64,000 nucleotides of DNA from Lysobacteraceae bacterium (GCA_030681035.1 JAUXUI010000124.1:1-64000); one strand, 5' to 3'; shown: positions 54,490-63,686, counted from the stretch's first letter. Notes: generated from the letters alone by a model not told the origin. Made by a program: numbers and translations.

Positions 54490-55605
54490 TCAGTCCGCGG
54501 CTGCTTGCAGGCGTCGAATCAACTCGGATTGACGGTGGGTCTCGGTCTTGGCGAACAAACCCTTGAGATGGGTGCGCAAGGTTTCGCGTTGCTTGTTCAT
54601 GGCCGGGCCGCAGTCGGCGAGTGCGCCATGCTGCAACAAAGCACAGGCAAGATCGGTTTCGGCGGGTGTCAATCCGAACACGTGGCGCAGGGCGTCGGCG
54701 GACGACGGGCACTGAACCAGGGGGCGCACAAACAAGATGGCGGTACACGGTGTTGAGAATGCGCGGCAACCGAACGCGTCGTGATGCAGAGGGCGGATGT
54801 TGCATGCCGCCCACGCCCGCCCTGTTGTGTCATGCAACAACAATTCAGTGTCGCGTCCGCTATCGCGGTTGGTGGCGATAGTCAGTGCTTTTTGAAACGC
54901 GGGGCGGTCGGGTCGCCAGTTTGGAACCAACTCGCGGTCGCGTTCGCTCAGCCCTGCGGCTGCAACGCGCGCAAGCCGCCGCGCTTCGGTGTTGGCATGT
55001 GCGACCCGCCCGTCGCGATCCAGCAGCCAGACCCCGAATCTCAGGAAATCCCATCCGGCTGCGACCCCCTCCAATGGTTGCAGATGTTGTTGCAGGGCGT
55101 ACACGTTGCGCAAGTGTGGCAACAGGCGCTGTGCCAGTTGCATCATCTCAGGCTCGAACGGCGCATGCAGTTTGTCGCGATTGACAATGAGGACGGTCGC
55201 CTGCCCCGAAGTCGCGGATGACAAGCAAAACGCCATTGACCAGTGGCTATCGATGGGGGTTGGTTGCTGACGACAGCAAGTCGTTTGCTGGCGTTCGTCA
55301 GGCACGAACGAGGCGGAGGCATCAGGAACACCGCAACCGACGACATGCGCAGCGTCGCGAACAAAATGCAGTTTGACGTGGCCGTCGGCATCTGCAAGTG
55401 GCGCTTTTTGTACCACCGGATCGTCGGAAAAAGTTTGAACCACGCGGCGACGACGGCCTGTGTCGTGTGTTTGCAATGCAACCAACCGCGCATTCATCAC
55501 CATGCGCAACTTGGCGGCAAACTCGCCGAATCGGCCAGAGTCGCAGACTGACGCGTACAGATCTTCCAGCATGCTTTCAAGCGACCGAGTGCTGCTCCTG
55601 GTCAT
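54490..55605 (-). CDS. LuxR-family transcriptional regulator
   Basis: 371 aa. The C-terminal LuxR-type helix-turn-helix reads FGLTPAETDLACALLQ ... QRETLRTHLKGLFAKTETHRQSELIRRL. The long N-terminal part contains two PAS/GAF-like segments (FGVWLLDRDGRVAHANTEARRLAR). No autoinducer-binding tryptophan pattern of LuxR/LasR is seen. ATG 55605 is chosen because CAGGAG precedes it at 6-base spacing; an ATG 6 bases upstream is too close to that site. It may control the orphan gene downstream. Confidence 0.85.
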   Translation of the reverse strand: MTRSSTRSLESMLEDLYASVCDSGRFGEFAAKLRMVMNARLVALQTHDTGRRRRVVQTFSDDPVVQKAPLADADGHVKLHFVRDAAHVVGCGVPDASASFVPDERQQTTCCRQQPTPIDSHWSMAFCLSSATSGQATVLIVNRDKLHAPFEPEMMQLAQRLLPHLRNVYALQQHLQPLEGVAAGWDFLRFGVWLLDRDGRVAHANTEARRLARVAAAGLSERDRELVPNWRPDRPAFQKALTIATNRDSGRDTELLLHDTTGRAWAACNIRPLHHDAFGCRAFSTPCTAILFVRPLVQCPSSADALRHVFGLTPAETDLACALLQHGALADCGPAMNKQRETLRTHLKGLFAKTETHRQSELIRRLQAAAD

Positions 55606-55778
55606 TGCCATCTCCTGAACGGTAACCTTGGCGGCCAACCGTCGTGGAGTCGACGAGCGTGAGACGACGCTATTGCGAAACTGCCCCCCCTGTGTCCATG
55701 TCAAGCCAACCCGCACGGCTCAAAATCGGCCATCATGTCTGTGTAACGCTCATTGCGGCGCCAATCGGCCAGTGGCGA

Positions 55779-56702
55779 TCATTCTGCCGCGCTCTTCGGT
55801 TCAGCGGTTGCCAGCAATTCCGCCACCGGCGCGTGGTGCCGCCCGGACAGCCACGGCTGTACGAACACCGCGACCAGGATGATTGCCACGCCGAAATAAA
55901 ACGCTGGCGCCAGTTCGCGTTGTTCGCCGAACAAGACTACCGCCAATGCGATCGCGTAGACCGGTTCCAGATTGACCGCCAGTTGCGCGCTGTAGGCGCT
56001 CAGATGGCGCAGCGCCACCAACGACAGCGCGAACGGCAGCAGGGTACACCCCAGTGCCAATACCAATAGCAACAGCGCGTCGTGTGCAGAAGGGAATGCG
56101 GTCATGCCGGTGCTGCCGAGCACCGGCACCAGCAGCGTGAGAAACGCAGTGCCGGCGCCCAGTTCCACGCAGGTCACGGTGAGTGGATCGGCGCGATCTA
56201 CCAGGCGTTTGTTGAATGCACCAAACACTGCCACCAGCAGTGCCGAGAGGATGCCGACCGCAAATCCGGCGAGCATGCCACTGGGTACGCCACCCACTAC
56301 CATCGCGACGCCCGGCACCACGGCGGCACCGAGCCACAGCTCACGCGCGACAAAGGCGCGGCCGGTGATGCGCGGTTCCAGCACCGCCATGAACACTGGT
56401 GCCAGCGCAATGCAACTCACCGCCACCGACGCATTCGCCAGCTTGATCGCGCCGTAGAAGGTAAGCCAGTGCAGCGACACCAGCACGCCGATGCCGGCAT
56501 AGGCCAGCCACAGGCGTGGCGGCAACGCGCGCAGACCGCGCCACACCCGTGGTACCAGCAGCAGCGCCAGCGTCACCAAGCCCATGCGCCACCATACCAA
56601 CGCCAGCGCCGGCAAGGTGATGAGCTTGCCAAGGATGGCGGTGAAGCCCCACAGCAGCACGCACAGGTGGATCTGCCACAGGGCTTTGCGGGTGCTTGGC
56701 AT
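55779..56702 (-). CDS. EamA/DMT-family transporter
   Basis: 307 aa, ten membrane segments in two EamA repeats (HLCVLLWGFTAILGKLITL with LALVWWRMGL, then FAVGILSALLVAVFGAFNK with DPLTVTCVELGAG). LEPVYAIALAVVLFGEQ is the canonical EamA C-terminal signature. ATG 56702 begins the family-like sequence; the longer open frame is Arg/Pro-rich leader. Exports metabolites such as amino acids or nucleosides; substrate unknown. Confidence 0.88.
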   Translation of the reverse strand: MPSTRKALWQIHLCVLLWGFTAILGKLITLPALALVWWRMGLVTLALLLVPRVWRGLRALPPRLWLAYAGIGVLVSLHWLTFYGAIKLANASVAVSCIALAPVFMAVLEPRITGRAFVARELWLGAAVVPGVAMVVGGVPSGMLAGFAVGILSALLVAVFGAFNKRLVDRADPLTVTCVELGAGTAFLTLLVPVLGSTGMTAFPSAHDALLLLVLALGCTLLPFALSLVALRHLSAYSAQLAVNLEPVYAIALAVVLFGEQRELAPAFYFGVAIILVAVFVQPWLSGRHHAPVAELLATAEPKSAAE

Positions 56703-56901
56703 GGTGGCGTTGGGCGAGGGCTGGAGCGCGCAGTTTACGCGGATGGGCGCAGCGAAACCCATCGTTGCGAGTGCGCAGCGCACAGCAATCCCCCAGGACT
56801 TGCCATGAGCCGTGGTGACGCGCAATCCCCGGATCGGCCCGCGCGCTGACCGGTGGCGTACCATGTGCTCCCCACCACAGCCCGCAACGGAGCTACAGCG
56901 C

Positions 56902-57411
56902 ATGAGCCTTTCCATTTACGCCGCATCCGTGCCCGTGTTCCAGCAGATGCTGGGCAGCCTCAAGGCCATCCTCATCAAGGCCGAAGCCCATGCCGCTGCC
57001 AAAAAGATCGAGCCACAGGCGCTGCTCGGCGCGCGGCTATCGCCGGACATGTTTGCGCTGACCCGGCAGGTGCAGATCGCCTGCGATTTCGGCAAGGGCG
57101 TGTGTGGCCGCCTGGCGCAAGTTGAGTTGCCGGTACACGAGGACAACGAGCTGAGCTTCGCCGAACTGCTGGCACGCATCGACACCGTGCTCGCCTTCAT
57201 CGCCACGCTGCCCGAATCTGCTTTTGAAGGTGCCGAGCGCCGCGAGATCGTGCTTCGGCCCGGAACGCCCAAGGAGCGTCGCTTGAGCGGGCAGGATTAC
57301 CTGCTGCACTACGGCCTGCCGCAGTTCTTCTTCCATCACGCGGCCAGCTACGCCCTGCTGCGCCACAACGGCGTTGAAATCGGCAAGCTTGATTACATGG
57401 GCGCGTTCTGA
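56902..57411 (+). CDS. DUF1993 protein
   Basis: 169 aa, matching the DUF1993 family (SIYAASVPVFQQMLGSLKAIL at the start, LLGARLSPDMFALTRQVQIACD, then QDYLLHYGLPQFFFHHAASYALLRHNG in segments). These are helical bundles of the DinB-like type, often with a metal site; function unknown. ATG 56902 is family-consistent. A fragment of a closely related gene occurs near 59207-59242. Confidence 0.85.
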   Translation: MSLSIYAASVPVFQQMLGSLKAILIKAEAHAAAKKIEPQALLGARLSPDMFALTRQVQIACDFGKGVCGRLAQVELPVHEDNELSFAELLARIDTVLAFIATLPESAFEGAERREIVLRPGTPKERRLSGQDYLLHYGLPQFFFHHAASYALLRHNGVEIGKLDYMGAF

Positions 57412-57421
57412 GCGCAGGCGC

Positions 57422-58702
57422 TCAGCTTTCCAGCAACGCGGGTTCGGCCTCCTGAACGCGCGCATTGCGGGCGAGGCCATTGGCCAGCATGGGAGCCAGC
57501 GAGCTCATCAGCTTGACCTGGTCTTCCACAAAGGCTCCAGGACTCTGGTGCGCGAACACCAGCAGGCCGCGCCATTCATTGCTGGTGTTGAGCGGCACCA
57601 GCAGGGCAGACTGGTAGCCGAGGCGAGCCAACTCACGTGCCAGCCGCGATTCGCCGTGTTCGACCGTATGGCGGCGCAAATCCGGCAGATGGGTTGTGCT
57701 GGCTTTGGCAAAGTCGCGCTGTGCGAACAGGCCGAGCAAGCTCACGCGTTCGTTCAGCAGTGCGGTTTTCGGTGTGCTGCTCACTCCATAACGCACCGTA
57801 CCGTCGTTGCCCGAATCCGAGACTTCAATCAGCGCCAGCCAATCGGTTGGAATGTATGGAGCCGATTCGCGCGCCAGTTCGACAAAGCTGGTGGCAAGAT
57901 TGGAACGCCGTTGCAGATGATCGAGCAGCGAGAGCACCAACCGAGTGCGTGAAGACAGGCTGTTGAAGGCAATGGCCAGTTGTCCCAGCTCATCCTTGGT
58001 GCCTACCGGCATTTGGTAGCCAAAATCGCCAGACGCCACGCGCTGGCAACCGGTCACGGTGGCACGGATGCGCTGGGTGACACCAAAAAAGAACCATAGT
58101 AGTGCTACGGCAGTAACGATGAGTGAGACAAGTACCGAGCCGATGCCGCTGGCAGATGCCTTGCGCGAATCACTGTCGGTAGCAGCCTGGAACCGTTCCA
58201 CCAAGGCGTGGACCTGGGCATTGATCGCGGGCTGGTTATTGCTGACGAACCGCGCACCCCATTCCAGGCGAGGCTCGTTCTCATCGGGCCCGAGTTGTTC
58301 GTGCAAGCCGCTGCGATAGTCAGCCCACGCGCCATCAAGCCTGGCAATACCGTCTACAAGCGCGTCGTCGGCTATCGCGTCGTGGGCTGCGATGCTCAGT
58401 TGCAGTGACTTCAGAGTGTCGTCGAAGCGTGCGACATCGCCGATCAGCTCGCGCTTGAACAACGCGACATCACGCGCGTAACTCTCGAAGTCGCGAGCTG
58501 CATTGTTGACGTAGTGCTGCCCGCGCCCCAGTAGCGCCTCTCCCGTGGTTTCCAATTGTTGCACTTCGCCCAGCACGGTGTAACGCGCCACGCTGGTGCG
58601 GTACAGGCTGGTATTCCACAACTGGCTGCCAACGGTAACCACGGTAAGGATGACGAGGCCGGTCAGCACTTTCCATTGCAGGCCATTGCGCATGAAATTC
58701 AT
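57422..58702 (-). CDS. Membrane sensor with HAMP and GAF domains, no output domain
   Basis: 426 aa. N-terminal membrane segment (KVLTGLVILTVVTVGSQLW), a periplasmic region of about 170 residues, a second segment (GSVLVSLIVTAVALLWFFFG) and a HAMP (RIRATVTGCQRVASGDFGYQMPVG in parts). The last 160 residues form a GAF-like sensor (DWLALIEVSDSGN, SALLVPLNTSNEWRGLLVFAH). There is no methyl-accepting, kinase or GGDEF part, so it must signal by contact with a partner. ATG 58702 or 58693. Convergent with DUF1993 (10-base gap). Confidence 0.8.
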   Translation of the reverse strand: MNFMRNGLQWKVLTGLVILTVVTVGSQLWNTSLYRTSVARYTVLGEVQQLETTGEALLGRGQHYVNNAARDFESYARDVALFKRELIGDVARFDDTLKSLQLSIAAHDAIADDALVDGIARLDGAWADYRSGLHEQLGPDENEPRLEWGARFVSNNQPAINAQVHALVERFQAATDSDSRKASASGIGSVLVSLIVTAVALLWFFFGVTQRIRATVTGCQRVASGDFGYQMPVGTKDELGQLAIAFNSLSSRTRLVLSLLDHLQRRSNLATSFVELARESAPYIPTDWLALIEVSDSGNDGTVRYGVSSTPKTALLNERVSLLGLFAQRDFAKASTTHLPDLRRHTVEHGESRLARELARLGYQSALLVPLNTSNEWRGLLVFAHQSPGAFVEDQVKLMSSLAPMLANGLARNARVQEAEPALLES

Positions 58703-58992
58703 TATTTTTATCCCCGATCATTTTTTTTTATTGTGCGCCGCAGCGCGATCCGCATTTAACCGTTTCCATGCATTGCCACTGCGTGATTCGCATCACAGTT
58801 ATGCAATTTTTGAGGTACGCGCGGCCGCATGTGTGCCGGTGTTCGCCAGAAGTGAGGCCGGACTGAAACCAGATTGAAACCGGGCTGCGATCAGAGGCGA
58901 CAAGACGCTTGTTGGCTACCCTGCAAACGAGCAGCAATGGTCTGTGCGTTTTTTACGCCGTACCTCGCGAGCTTCCAGTTAAATGGTATCGC

Positions 58993-59058
58993 GCGGATGC
59001 TCTTGGGCGCTGCGAAGTTGCCGACAAAGCCGATGACGTACTGGGATATGGCAAGGAA
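58993..59058 (-). pseudogene. Fragment of an MddA/NnrU-like methyltransferase gene
   Basis: The minus strand encodes FLAISQYVIGFVGNFAAPKSI, close to [21 protein letters not shown] in the intact gene at 60033-60767 (about two thirds identical over 22 residues). Nothing before or after it continues the match. Confidence 0.6.
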
Positions 59059-59086
59059 CGCCGCCATTGACCTGATTACACTAGCC
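59059..59086 (+). repeat. 28-base sequence shared with 61320-61347
   Basis: Positions 59059-59086 and 61320-61347 are identical at 27 of 28 bases (the mismatch is A against C). The second copy begins two codons into a short frame, MTAAIDLIPLAG; the first lies right after the MddA-like fragment. The shared block may mark the start of one lost gene family. Confidence 0.6.
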
Positions 59087-59115
59087 CACGCTCATATCAC
59101 CCTGACCGAACGGCC

Positions 59116-59242
59116 GATCAGGTGAAAGCGGGTGCGGAAAAAACCATCACCAAGGATGGCGAGAATTACGTTGCCCTGATCGATGCTGATCGCCTCGACT
59201 ACTACCAGCTATGCCCTGATGCGGCATAGCGGCGTTGAAATC
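59116..59242 (+). pseudogene. Fused fragments: antitoxin-like segment and DUF1993 tail
   Basis: From 59116 one frame reads DQVKAGAEKTITKDGENYVA then LIDADRLDYYQ, resembling a small antitoxin-like protein (moderate), and stops at 59227-59229. In another frame, 59207-59242 reads SYALMRHSGVEI, identical at 10 of 12 positions to the end of the intact DUF1993 protein (SYALLRHNGVEI). The two pieces join near 59206. Confidence 0.5.
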
Positions 59243-59245
59243 CGC

Positions 59246-59641
59246 TCAAGCCAGCACGTTGATGGCCAGCCCTTGGCTGGCTTGAACCAGGCGGTTGTCG
59301 TTGGTCCACAACGCATCGCAGCCATGGTGCTGAGCGGCGGCGAGGTGCAGCGCATCGGGCGTCTTCAGCCCGAATCGCGCACGCAGATGGGCGCCGTGCG
59401 TGAACACCACCGCCGACATCGGCAACTGGACAAATTGCGCCAGCCCTTCTTCGTAGTATCGCTGCAACTCCAGGTTGCCATCGCGCATCGGCGCGACCAG
59501 ACATTCGAACTGAACCAGAGGCGAGATCGCGAAGCGGTCGGCCGACTCGGCGGCTAGTGCCTGCCGCACCCGTTCGCCGTACTCCGGGTGGCGTTCGAAC
59601 GCGTAGATGAGCAGGCAGGTGTCGAGATAAATCAATCCCAC
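59246..59641 (-). CDS. vapC: PIN-domain toxin VapC
   Basis: 131 aa. PIN acidic residues are in place: IYLDTCLLIY (Asp near 7), FECLV (Glu near 45), TPDALHLA and TNDNRL (Asp pair). Such toxins are RNases inhibited by VapB. Start is GTG 59641, overlapping the antitoxin stop by 10 bases. Confidence 0.9.
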   Translation of the reverse strand: MGLIYLDTCLLIYAFERHPEYGERVRQALAAESADRFAISPLVQFECLVAPMRDGNLELQRYYEEGLAQFVQLPMSAVVFTHGAHLRARFGLKTPDALHLAAAQHHGCDALWTNDNRLVQASQGLAINVLA

Positions 59642-59895
59642 GCCGCACGTTCCTCAGCCAGCGCTGCGGCGATGGCTTGCGGCGAGCGGGCAATGCGTGT
59701 GGGCAGCGGGTGCGCATCGAGCCACGCCACGATACCGCCCTCGGCTGGCCGGGTGCGCGCACCCCGGTGCGTGCCCACCGCGATCAGACGCGCCACCGGC
59801 TCGCCGCGATTGGCGATCACCACGTCCTCGCCCGCCTGCGCGGATTTCACCAACTCGGACAAGCGGTTCTTGGCTTCGAGCATGTTGACTTTCAT
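59632..59895 (-). CDS. vapB: Phd/VapB-type antitoxin
   Basis: 87 aa. N-terminal DNA-binding part MKVNMLEAKNRLSELVKSAQ and GEDVVIANRGEPVARL are typical Phd/YefM sequence; the C-terminal half (AIAAALAEERAAW) would wrap the toxin. GAGGTGA precedes ATG 59895. It forms a type II toxin-antitoxin operon with vapC and is expected to repress its own promoter. Confidence 0.9.
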   Translation of the reverse strand: MKVNMLEAKNRLSELVKSAQAGEDVVIANRGEPVARLIAVGTHRGARTRPAEGGIVAWLDAHPLPTRIARSPQAIAAALAEERAAWD

Positions 59896-59928
59896 GGCGC
59901 ATCACCTCGCAGCGCTGGCTGTCGGGGC

Positions 59929-59956
59929 AGTATAACGTACCTGGCTAACTTGGCCA
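59929..59956 (-). promoter_or_regulatory. vapBC promoter and candidate operator
   Basis: On the minus strand TATACT (59934-59929) is a -10 about 34 bases before vapB. TGGCTAA-C-TTGGCCA (59942-59956), a near-perfect palindrome with one mismatch, covers the expected -35 position, where VapB would bind to repress. No strong -35 hexamer is visible. Confidence 0.45.
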
Positions 59957-60032
59957 GAATGAATGCGAACCGTGAGCCGCCGTACGCACTGCGGTAGCGG
60001 ACGATGCGCCGCTCTGCGCTCGCGTACCGACC

Positions 60033-60767
60033 TCACCTGGCCTTGCGCCCCGGCAGCGGAACAATCATCGGCACCTGTTTGCGGTAGTTCTCGAACGGCG
60101 GGCCGATAAAGCGGGCGCTGTCGCGCTCTTCGAAGAAGATGCCGATGAAGATGTAGGCGGTGGTGGCCAGCGCAAACAACAGGTGCCCGACGCTCATGTC
60201 CGGGGTGGCCCAGAACGCGATCAGGAAGCCCAGCATGATCGGGTGGCGGATGAACTGGTACAGCGCTGCGGTGGTGAACCCCGGGTGGGTGTAGGCCACG
60301 CCGCGCATGTTCAGGGCGACCTGGCGCAGGCCGAACAGGTCGAAATGGTTGATCATGAAGGTAGACCAGAGCACCAGCAGCCAGCCGATCCAGAACAGCG
60401 CCTGCAACGCGAGGCGGCCAAGCGGGTGCGCGACACTCCACACCGCGCCGGGCATCGGCTGCCATTGCCAGAACAGCAGCCCGAGCAGCAGGCTGGCCAA
60501 CAGCACATAGGTGCTGCGCTCGACCGCTCGTGGCACGAATTGCGTCCACCACGCCTTGAACGCCGGCCGCGCCATCACGCTGTGCTGGATCGCGAACAGC
60601 CCCAGCAACACGCAGTTCACCAGCAACGCCTCGCCGAGCGGGCCGGGCAGCCCCGAGTCGATGCTCTTGGGCACCGCCAGATTGCCGACAAAGCCCACCG
60701 CATACAGAAAGCTGGCAAGAAACACCAAGTAGCAGATCACGCCGTACACGAAACCGAGGATTTTCAT
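60033..60767 (-). CDS. MddA/NnrU-like membrane S-methyltransferase
   Basis: 244 aa. Seven membrane segments and the isoprenylcysteine-methyltransferase-like C-terminal motif [19 protein letters not shown] ... [42 protein letters not shown] and [16 protein letters not shown] match methanethiol S-methyltransferase (MddA) relatives, which make dimethyl sulfide. Strong AAGGAGGTG precedes ATG 60767. Substrate is inferred; NnrU-type roles are an alternative. No stop separates it from the Cys-rich coding region upstream. Confidence 0.8.
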   Translation of the reverse strand: MKILGFVYGVICYLVFLASFLYAVGFVGNLAVPKSIDSGLPGPLGEALLVNCVLLGLFAIQHSVMARPAFKAWWTQFVPRAVERSTYVLLASLLLGLLFWQWQPMPGAVWSVAHPLGRLALQALFWIGWLLVLWSTFMINHFDLFGLRQVALNMRGVAYTHPGFTTAALYQFIRHPIMLGFLIAFWATPDMSVGHLLFALATTAYIFIGIFFEERDSARFIGPPFENYRKQVPMIVPLPGRKAR

Positions 60768-61061
60768 GACACCTCCTTCAACCGGTGCGCCCGGCATCGG
60801 CGCGCGTCCGCTGACGGGCGCATCACGTGGCGGGAGCGGTGCGGCCGGTGCAACACGGTAGCAGTTTACGAGCTTATGCTTGCCGCATCGCGCACAGCAG
60901 TTTTCCGAGCGCTCGATTTTCCCGGTGTCGAAAAGCATATTGCAGATATGGTTGATGGTTTGCCGTGGCTTGATCGCCAGCGATACCGACAGACAATCGT
61001 CGCACTGGCCCTGCGGGCCGATGCCTTCGAGAAGCGCGAGAACACGAGTTGCATGAGACAT
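60768..61061 (-). CDS. Cys-rich winged-helix-like small protein, in frame with the methyltransferase
   Basis: From ATG 61061 (GAAGG upstream) the frame reads [18 protein letters not shown] then [20 protein letters not shown] and [14 protein letters not shown]. It resembles small bacterial proteins with a winged helix flanked by two Cys pairs (QCDDC and CCARC). It has no stop of its own: 98 codons lead straight into the methyltransferase ATG. Either the natural stop was lost or the two form a fusion of about 342 aa; the strong ribosome-binding site before 60767 allows separate translation. Confidence 0.5.
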
Positions 61062-61459
61062 GAAGGACCTTCGCAATCCCCTGTGTGCAGAGAAACGCGG
61101 GTTGCGCGTCCGGGCGGCCAAGGCCTGCGGTCTGGTTCATGCGCAAAGCATTGCGGGGCCCTGAACGCGGCGCCGGCGCGCAGCAGACACGCGCCGGCAC
61201 GACTTCCATGACGCGCGCACGATAGGGTTCGGTGGCGGCCGGCGCCATCAAGGTCGGTCGCCAACCATCACAGGTATGATGTAGCTCACTCTGATCGTTG
61301 TACCGGAGTCCCTGATGACCGCCGCCATTGACCTGATTCCACTAGCCGGGAAGCGCCGCAAGCCTATGCGAGCCTGCTGAGTGAACTTGGCGACACGATA
61401 ATCGGCAATCTGGAACGGCGCCCGCGAATTGGGCGGCGCTCCACGGCGCAGGGCCGACG
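61062..61459. other. Intergenic region with short gene remnants
   Basis: 398 bases. From 61315 a 21-codon frame, MTAAIDLIPLAGKRRKPMRA, ends in a stop; another frame reads EAPQAYASLLSELGDTII then GNLERRPRIG, coding-like but with no start. Positions 61320-61347 repeat 59059-59086. No intact gene is seen. Upstream, 61062-61250 holds only the start region of the Cys-rich frame. Confidence 0.5.
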
Positions 61460-63589
61460 CTACTCGGGGCGTTCCACGCGGATTGCGTCGACGATGGAGT
61501 AAAAGGCTGATCGATGCGTTGAGACAGCTTCGGCCGAACCAACAAACAGCCGTTCCAATACATAAATCCGGTTGCCATCGCGTGCCACCGCTTGCCAATC
61601 TCGCGCCTTCGGTCCAGTGCTACTTGAACTTCGCAAAGTTACCCGCTCTGGCACGGTTGCCCAAAACTGGAAAGCAGGGGACGTTAGGATCTGCGCGATT
61701 CCATTCTCGTCAAATTGTATCGACGTCCGCGTCGATGTGTGCTGACCGTCGGCATTGAAGGTGATAAAAAATGGCAGGGAGCCGTTGCCCATTCCCGGGA
61801 AATTGCCCAGTTCGAGCCCACTGCGGTAGATGCCCGGAAGGCTTGCCGCATCGAATACCAGACTCCCATCTACCCGGCTGCTCATGCCGCCGCTAATGGC
61901 CGTCGCGCCGTCGGCGCGAGTCACCAAGGCCATCACGCCGTCGCCCTTGCGCCCATCGCGGCGGTAGCGACGGTACTCGTGTGCGTACGAAAAACTACCA
62001 TCCTCCCTGGTAAGCACGGTATGCAGGCGGCCGTCCTGTAAGGTGAAATTGAAGGTCGGCATCAATCCGAAAGCGGTTGTCATGCCTGCGTCAAGGTCGA
62101 ATATCGCGGACGTGCGAGAGAACTCGGAGGCCTCGACGTGATACGGAAGCATGAGCCGGCCCGACAATTCGGCGGCCTGGTAATGCAACTCGGCATCGCC
62201 AGTGTCCTTGAAGCCGATGACCCCATACGAGAAAACCCCCGTATTGTCGTTCGGCGGCAGTTCGCAACCCCGGCTTGGGTCGGGATCGGTGAATGTCCTG
62301 TCGAAAAACTGATCAACTTGCAGGGTGTCCACTCCCGGCGCATTGACAATACGGGTAATGACCACTCTTGTAACGGTTTCCAATCCATTCACAAAGCCTT
62401 CCCCGGGCAGTGAACATAGAACGGGAAACTGAAATGCGCTCACTTGATGCCGTGGGGTGATCACCAACTTTCCCGCCTGCAACTCCCACGAGGTGCCGGT
62501 ATCGAAGTTGAAAGCATGGTTCAGCAATTCTCCGGTACCGGACGCGCGGTCGACGTCGGCGATCCGCAAAAACATCCAGGCGCCACCATCGATAGATTGC
62601 ACAGCACCAACCGGCGACGGAAAGAACACCGCGTATTCGAGCGGAATGCGCCCAGCCGCGAAATCGGTGCCGGCAGGTGGGTTGGCCAGCACATTGGCGA
62701 TAGCCTGCGCCAATACGCCATCTGCGAGGGTTGCCTTGAATTGCGCAAGCGCGTCGGGCGAGGACAGCAATTGCCGCACATCGCTGATGCCGGTGGGCAG
62801 CACCAGACCGCCATCCACCACCAACTGGATGATTGCCGCTGATTCCAGTAGCCGACCCGGTTCGATGTTCTGGCTCAGCCGCAGCAATGTCGCGTCGTCG
62901 CTTGGCAGAACCCCAGCGTTGGCTTCCGTCAGCAGCACAAACCAGGCGGTGGTCAGGTGGGTTATGTCGACTTGGGCGTTCTCTTGCACGCTGAGCACAC
63001 CATCGACACCCGCCTGTGTCAGCAATCGCCCAAAGCTGCCGACGGCGCTGGCAAAGCTCACCACCTCCTGGCCCGGCGCGCCGTTGGCAAAAAGCTGAAC
63101 GAAGTCGCTCGGGTTGTCGGTTTCGATTCGAATCGAATACTGGCCGCTGGCGTCGGCAATCGTTTCGAACGTCTGGCTACCGACCAAGGCAGTAATCAGC
63201 GCCTGGCTGATCGGCTGATCGGTGACGGTACCCTCAATCGTCAACGATTGTGTTGCGGGTGCCGCGGCAACGGTAACCGTGACGCGGGCAATGCCGCTGA
63301 GGTGGTTGCCGACGGCGATGTAGGTGAACCGATCAACGCCGACAAAACCCGGGGCGGGGGTGTACACGGCCAGATTTCCCTGCTTGCGGGTTCGGCCATG
63401 CGCAGGGCTGGCGACTCCGACAAGACGGGCAGAGGTGCCCAATGCGATATCGTTATCCAGTACCGCGATGCTCACCGGCTGCCCGGTGCGTGTAGTTGCG
63501 GCATCGGGGACGGCGTTGCTGAAGGGTGCGCGGGCCCATGTGATGGCCGGTACCAGCACGGCGAGAACAAGAACGACGTGGATTTTCAT
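61460..63589 (-). CDS. Large secreted protein with Ig-like/cadherin-like N-terminal domain
   Basis: 709 aa, signal peptide MKIHVVLVLAVLVPAITWA. Residues about 25-115 resemble the tandem Ig/cadherin-like units of bacterial surface proteins (AVPDAATTRTGQPVSIAVLD, then YTPAPGFVGVDRFTYIAVG). A carboxypeptidase-regulatory-like unit (SLTIEGTVTDQPISQALIT) follows. The rest, about 500 residues, is unknown and mostly beta. GGGAGG is 5 bases before ATG 63589. Likely cell-surface or secreted; binding or adhesion role is a guess. Confidence 0.6.
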   Translation of the reverse strand: MKIHVVLVLAVLVPAITWARAPFSNAVPDAATTRTGQPVSIAVLDNDIALGTSARLVGVASPAHGRTRKQGNLAVYTPAPGFVGVDRFTYIAVGNHLSGIARVTVTVAAAPATQSLTIEGTVTDQPISQALITALVGSQTFETIADASGQYSIRIETDNPSDFVQLFANGAPGQEVVSFASAVGSFGRLLTQAGVDGVLSVQENAQVDITHLTTAWFVLLTEANAGVLPSDDATLLRLSQNIEPGRLLESAAIIQLVVDGGLVLPTGISDVRQLLSSPDALAQFKATLADGVLAQAIANVLANPPAGTDFAAGRIPLEYAVFFPSPVGAVQSIDGGAWMFLRIADVDRASGTGELLNHAFNFDTGTSWELQAGKLVITPRHQVSAFQFPVLCSLPGEGFVNGLETVTRVVITRIVNAPGVDTLQVDQFFDRTFTDPDPSRGCELPPNDNTGVFSYGVIGFKDTGDAELHYQAAELSGRLMLPYHVEASEFSRTSAIFDLDAGMTTAFGLMPTFNFTLQDGRLHTVLTREDGSFSYAHEYRRYRRDGRKGDGVMALVTRADGATAISGGMSSRVDGSLVFDAASLPGIYRSGLELGNFPGMGNGSLPFFITFNADGQHTSTRTSIQFDENGIAQILTSPAFQFWATVPERVTLRSSSSTGPKARDWQAVARDGNRIYVLERLFVGSAEAVSTHRSAFYSIVDAIRVERPE

Positions 63590-63686
63590 GACAGCCTCCC
63601 GTGGCTGGGTTATGGGTAAAGCAAGGCTCACGCCGTCAGCGGTGACCGACATGCCTCAGACTGGCACCGTCGGGGCGGCCCTTGAA

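Larger units (their letters stand above)
58703..59245. other. Fragment-rich region without an intact gene
   Basis: 543 bases. The first 200 hold the likely promoter of the HAMP-GAF gene (TTTTTTTATTG-rich) and nothing else. From 58993 there follow pieces of three different genes in mixed orientations, annotated separately. It is best read as decayed DNA left by deletions and rearrangements. Confidence 0.6.
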
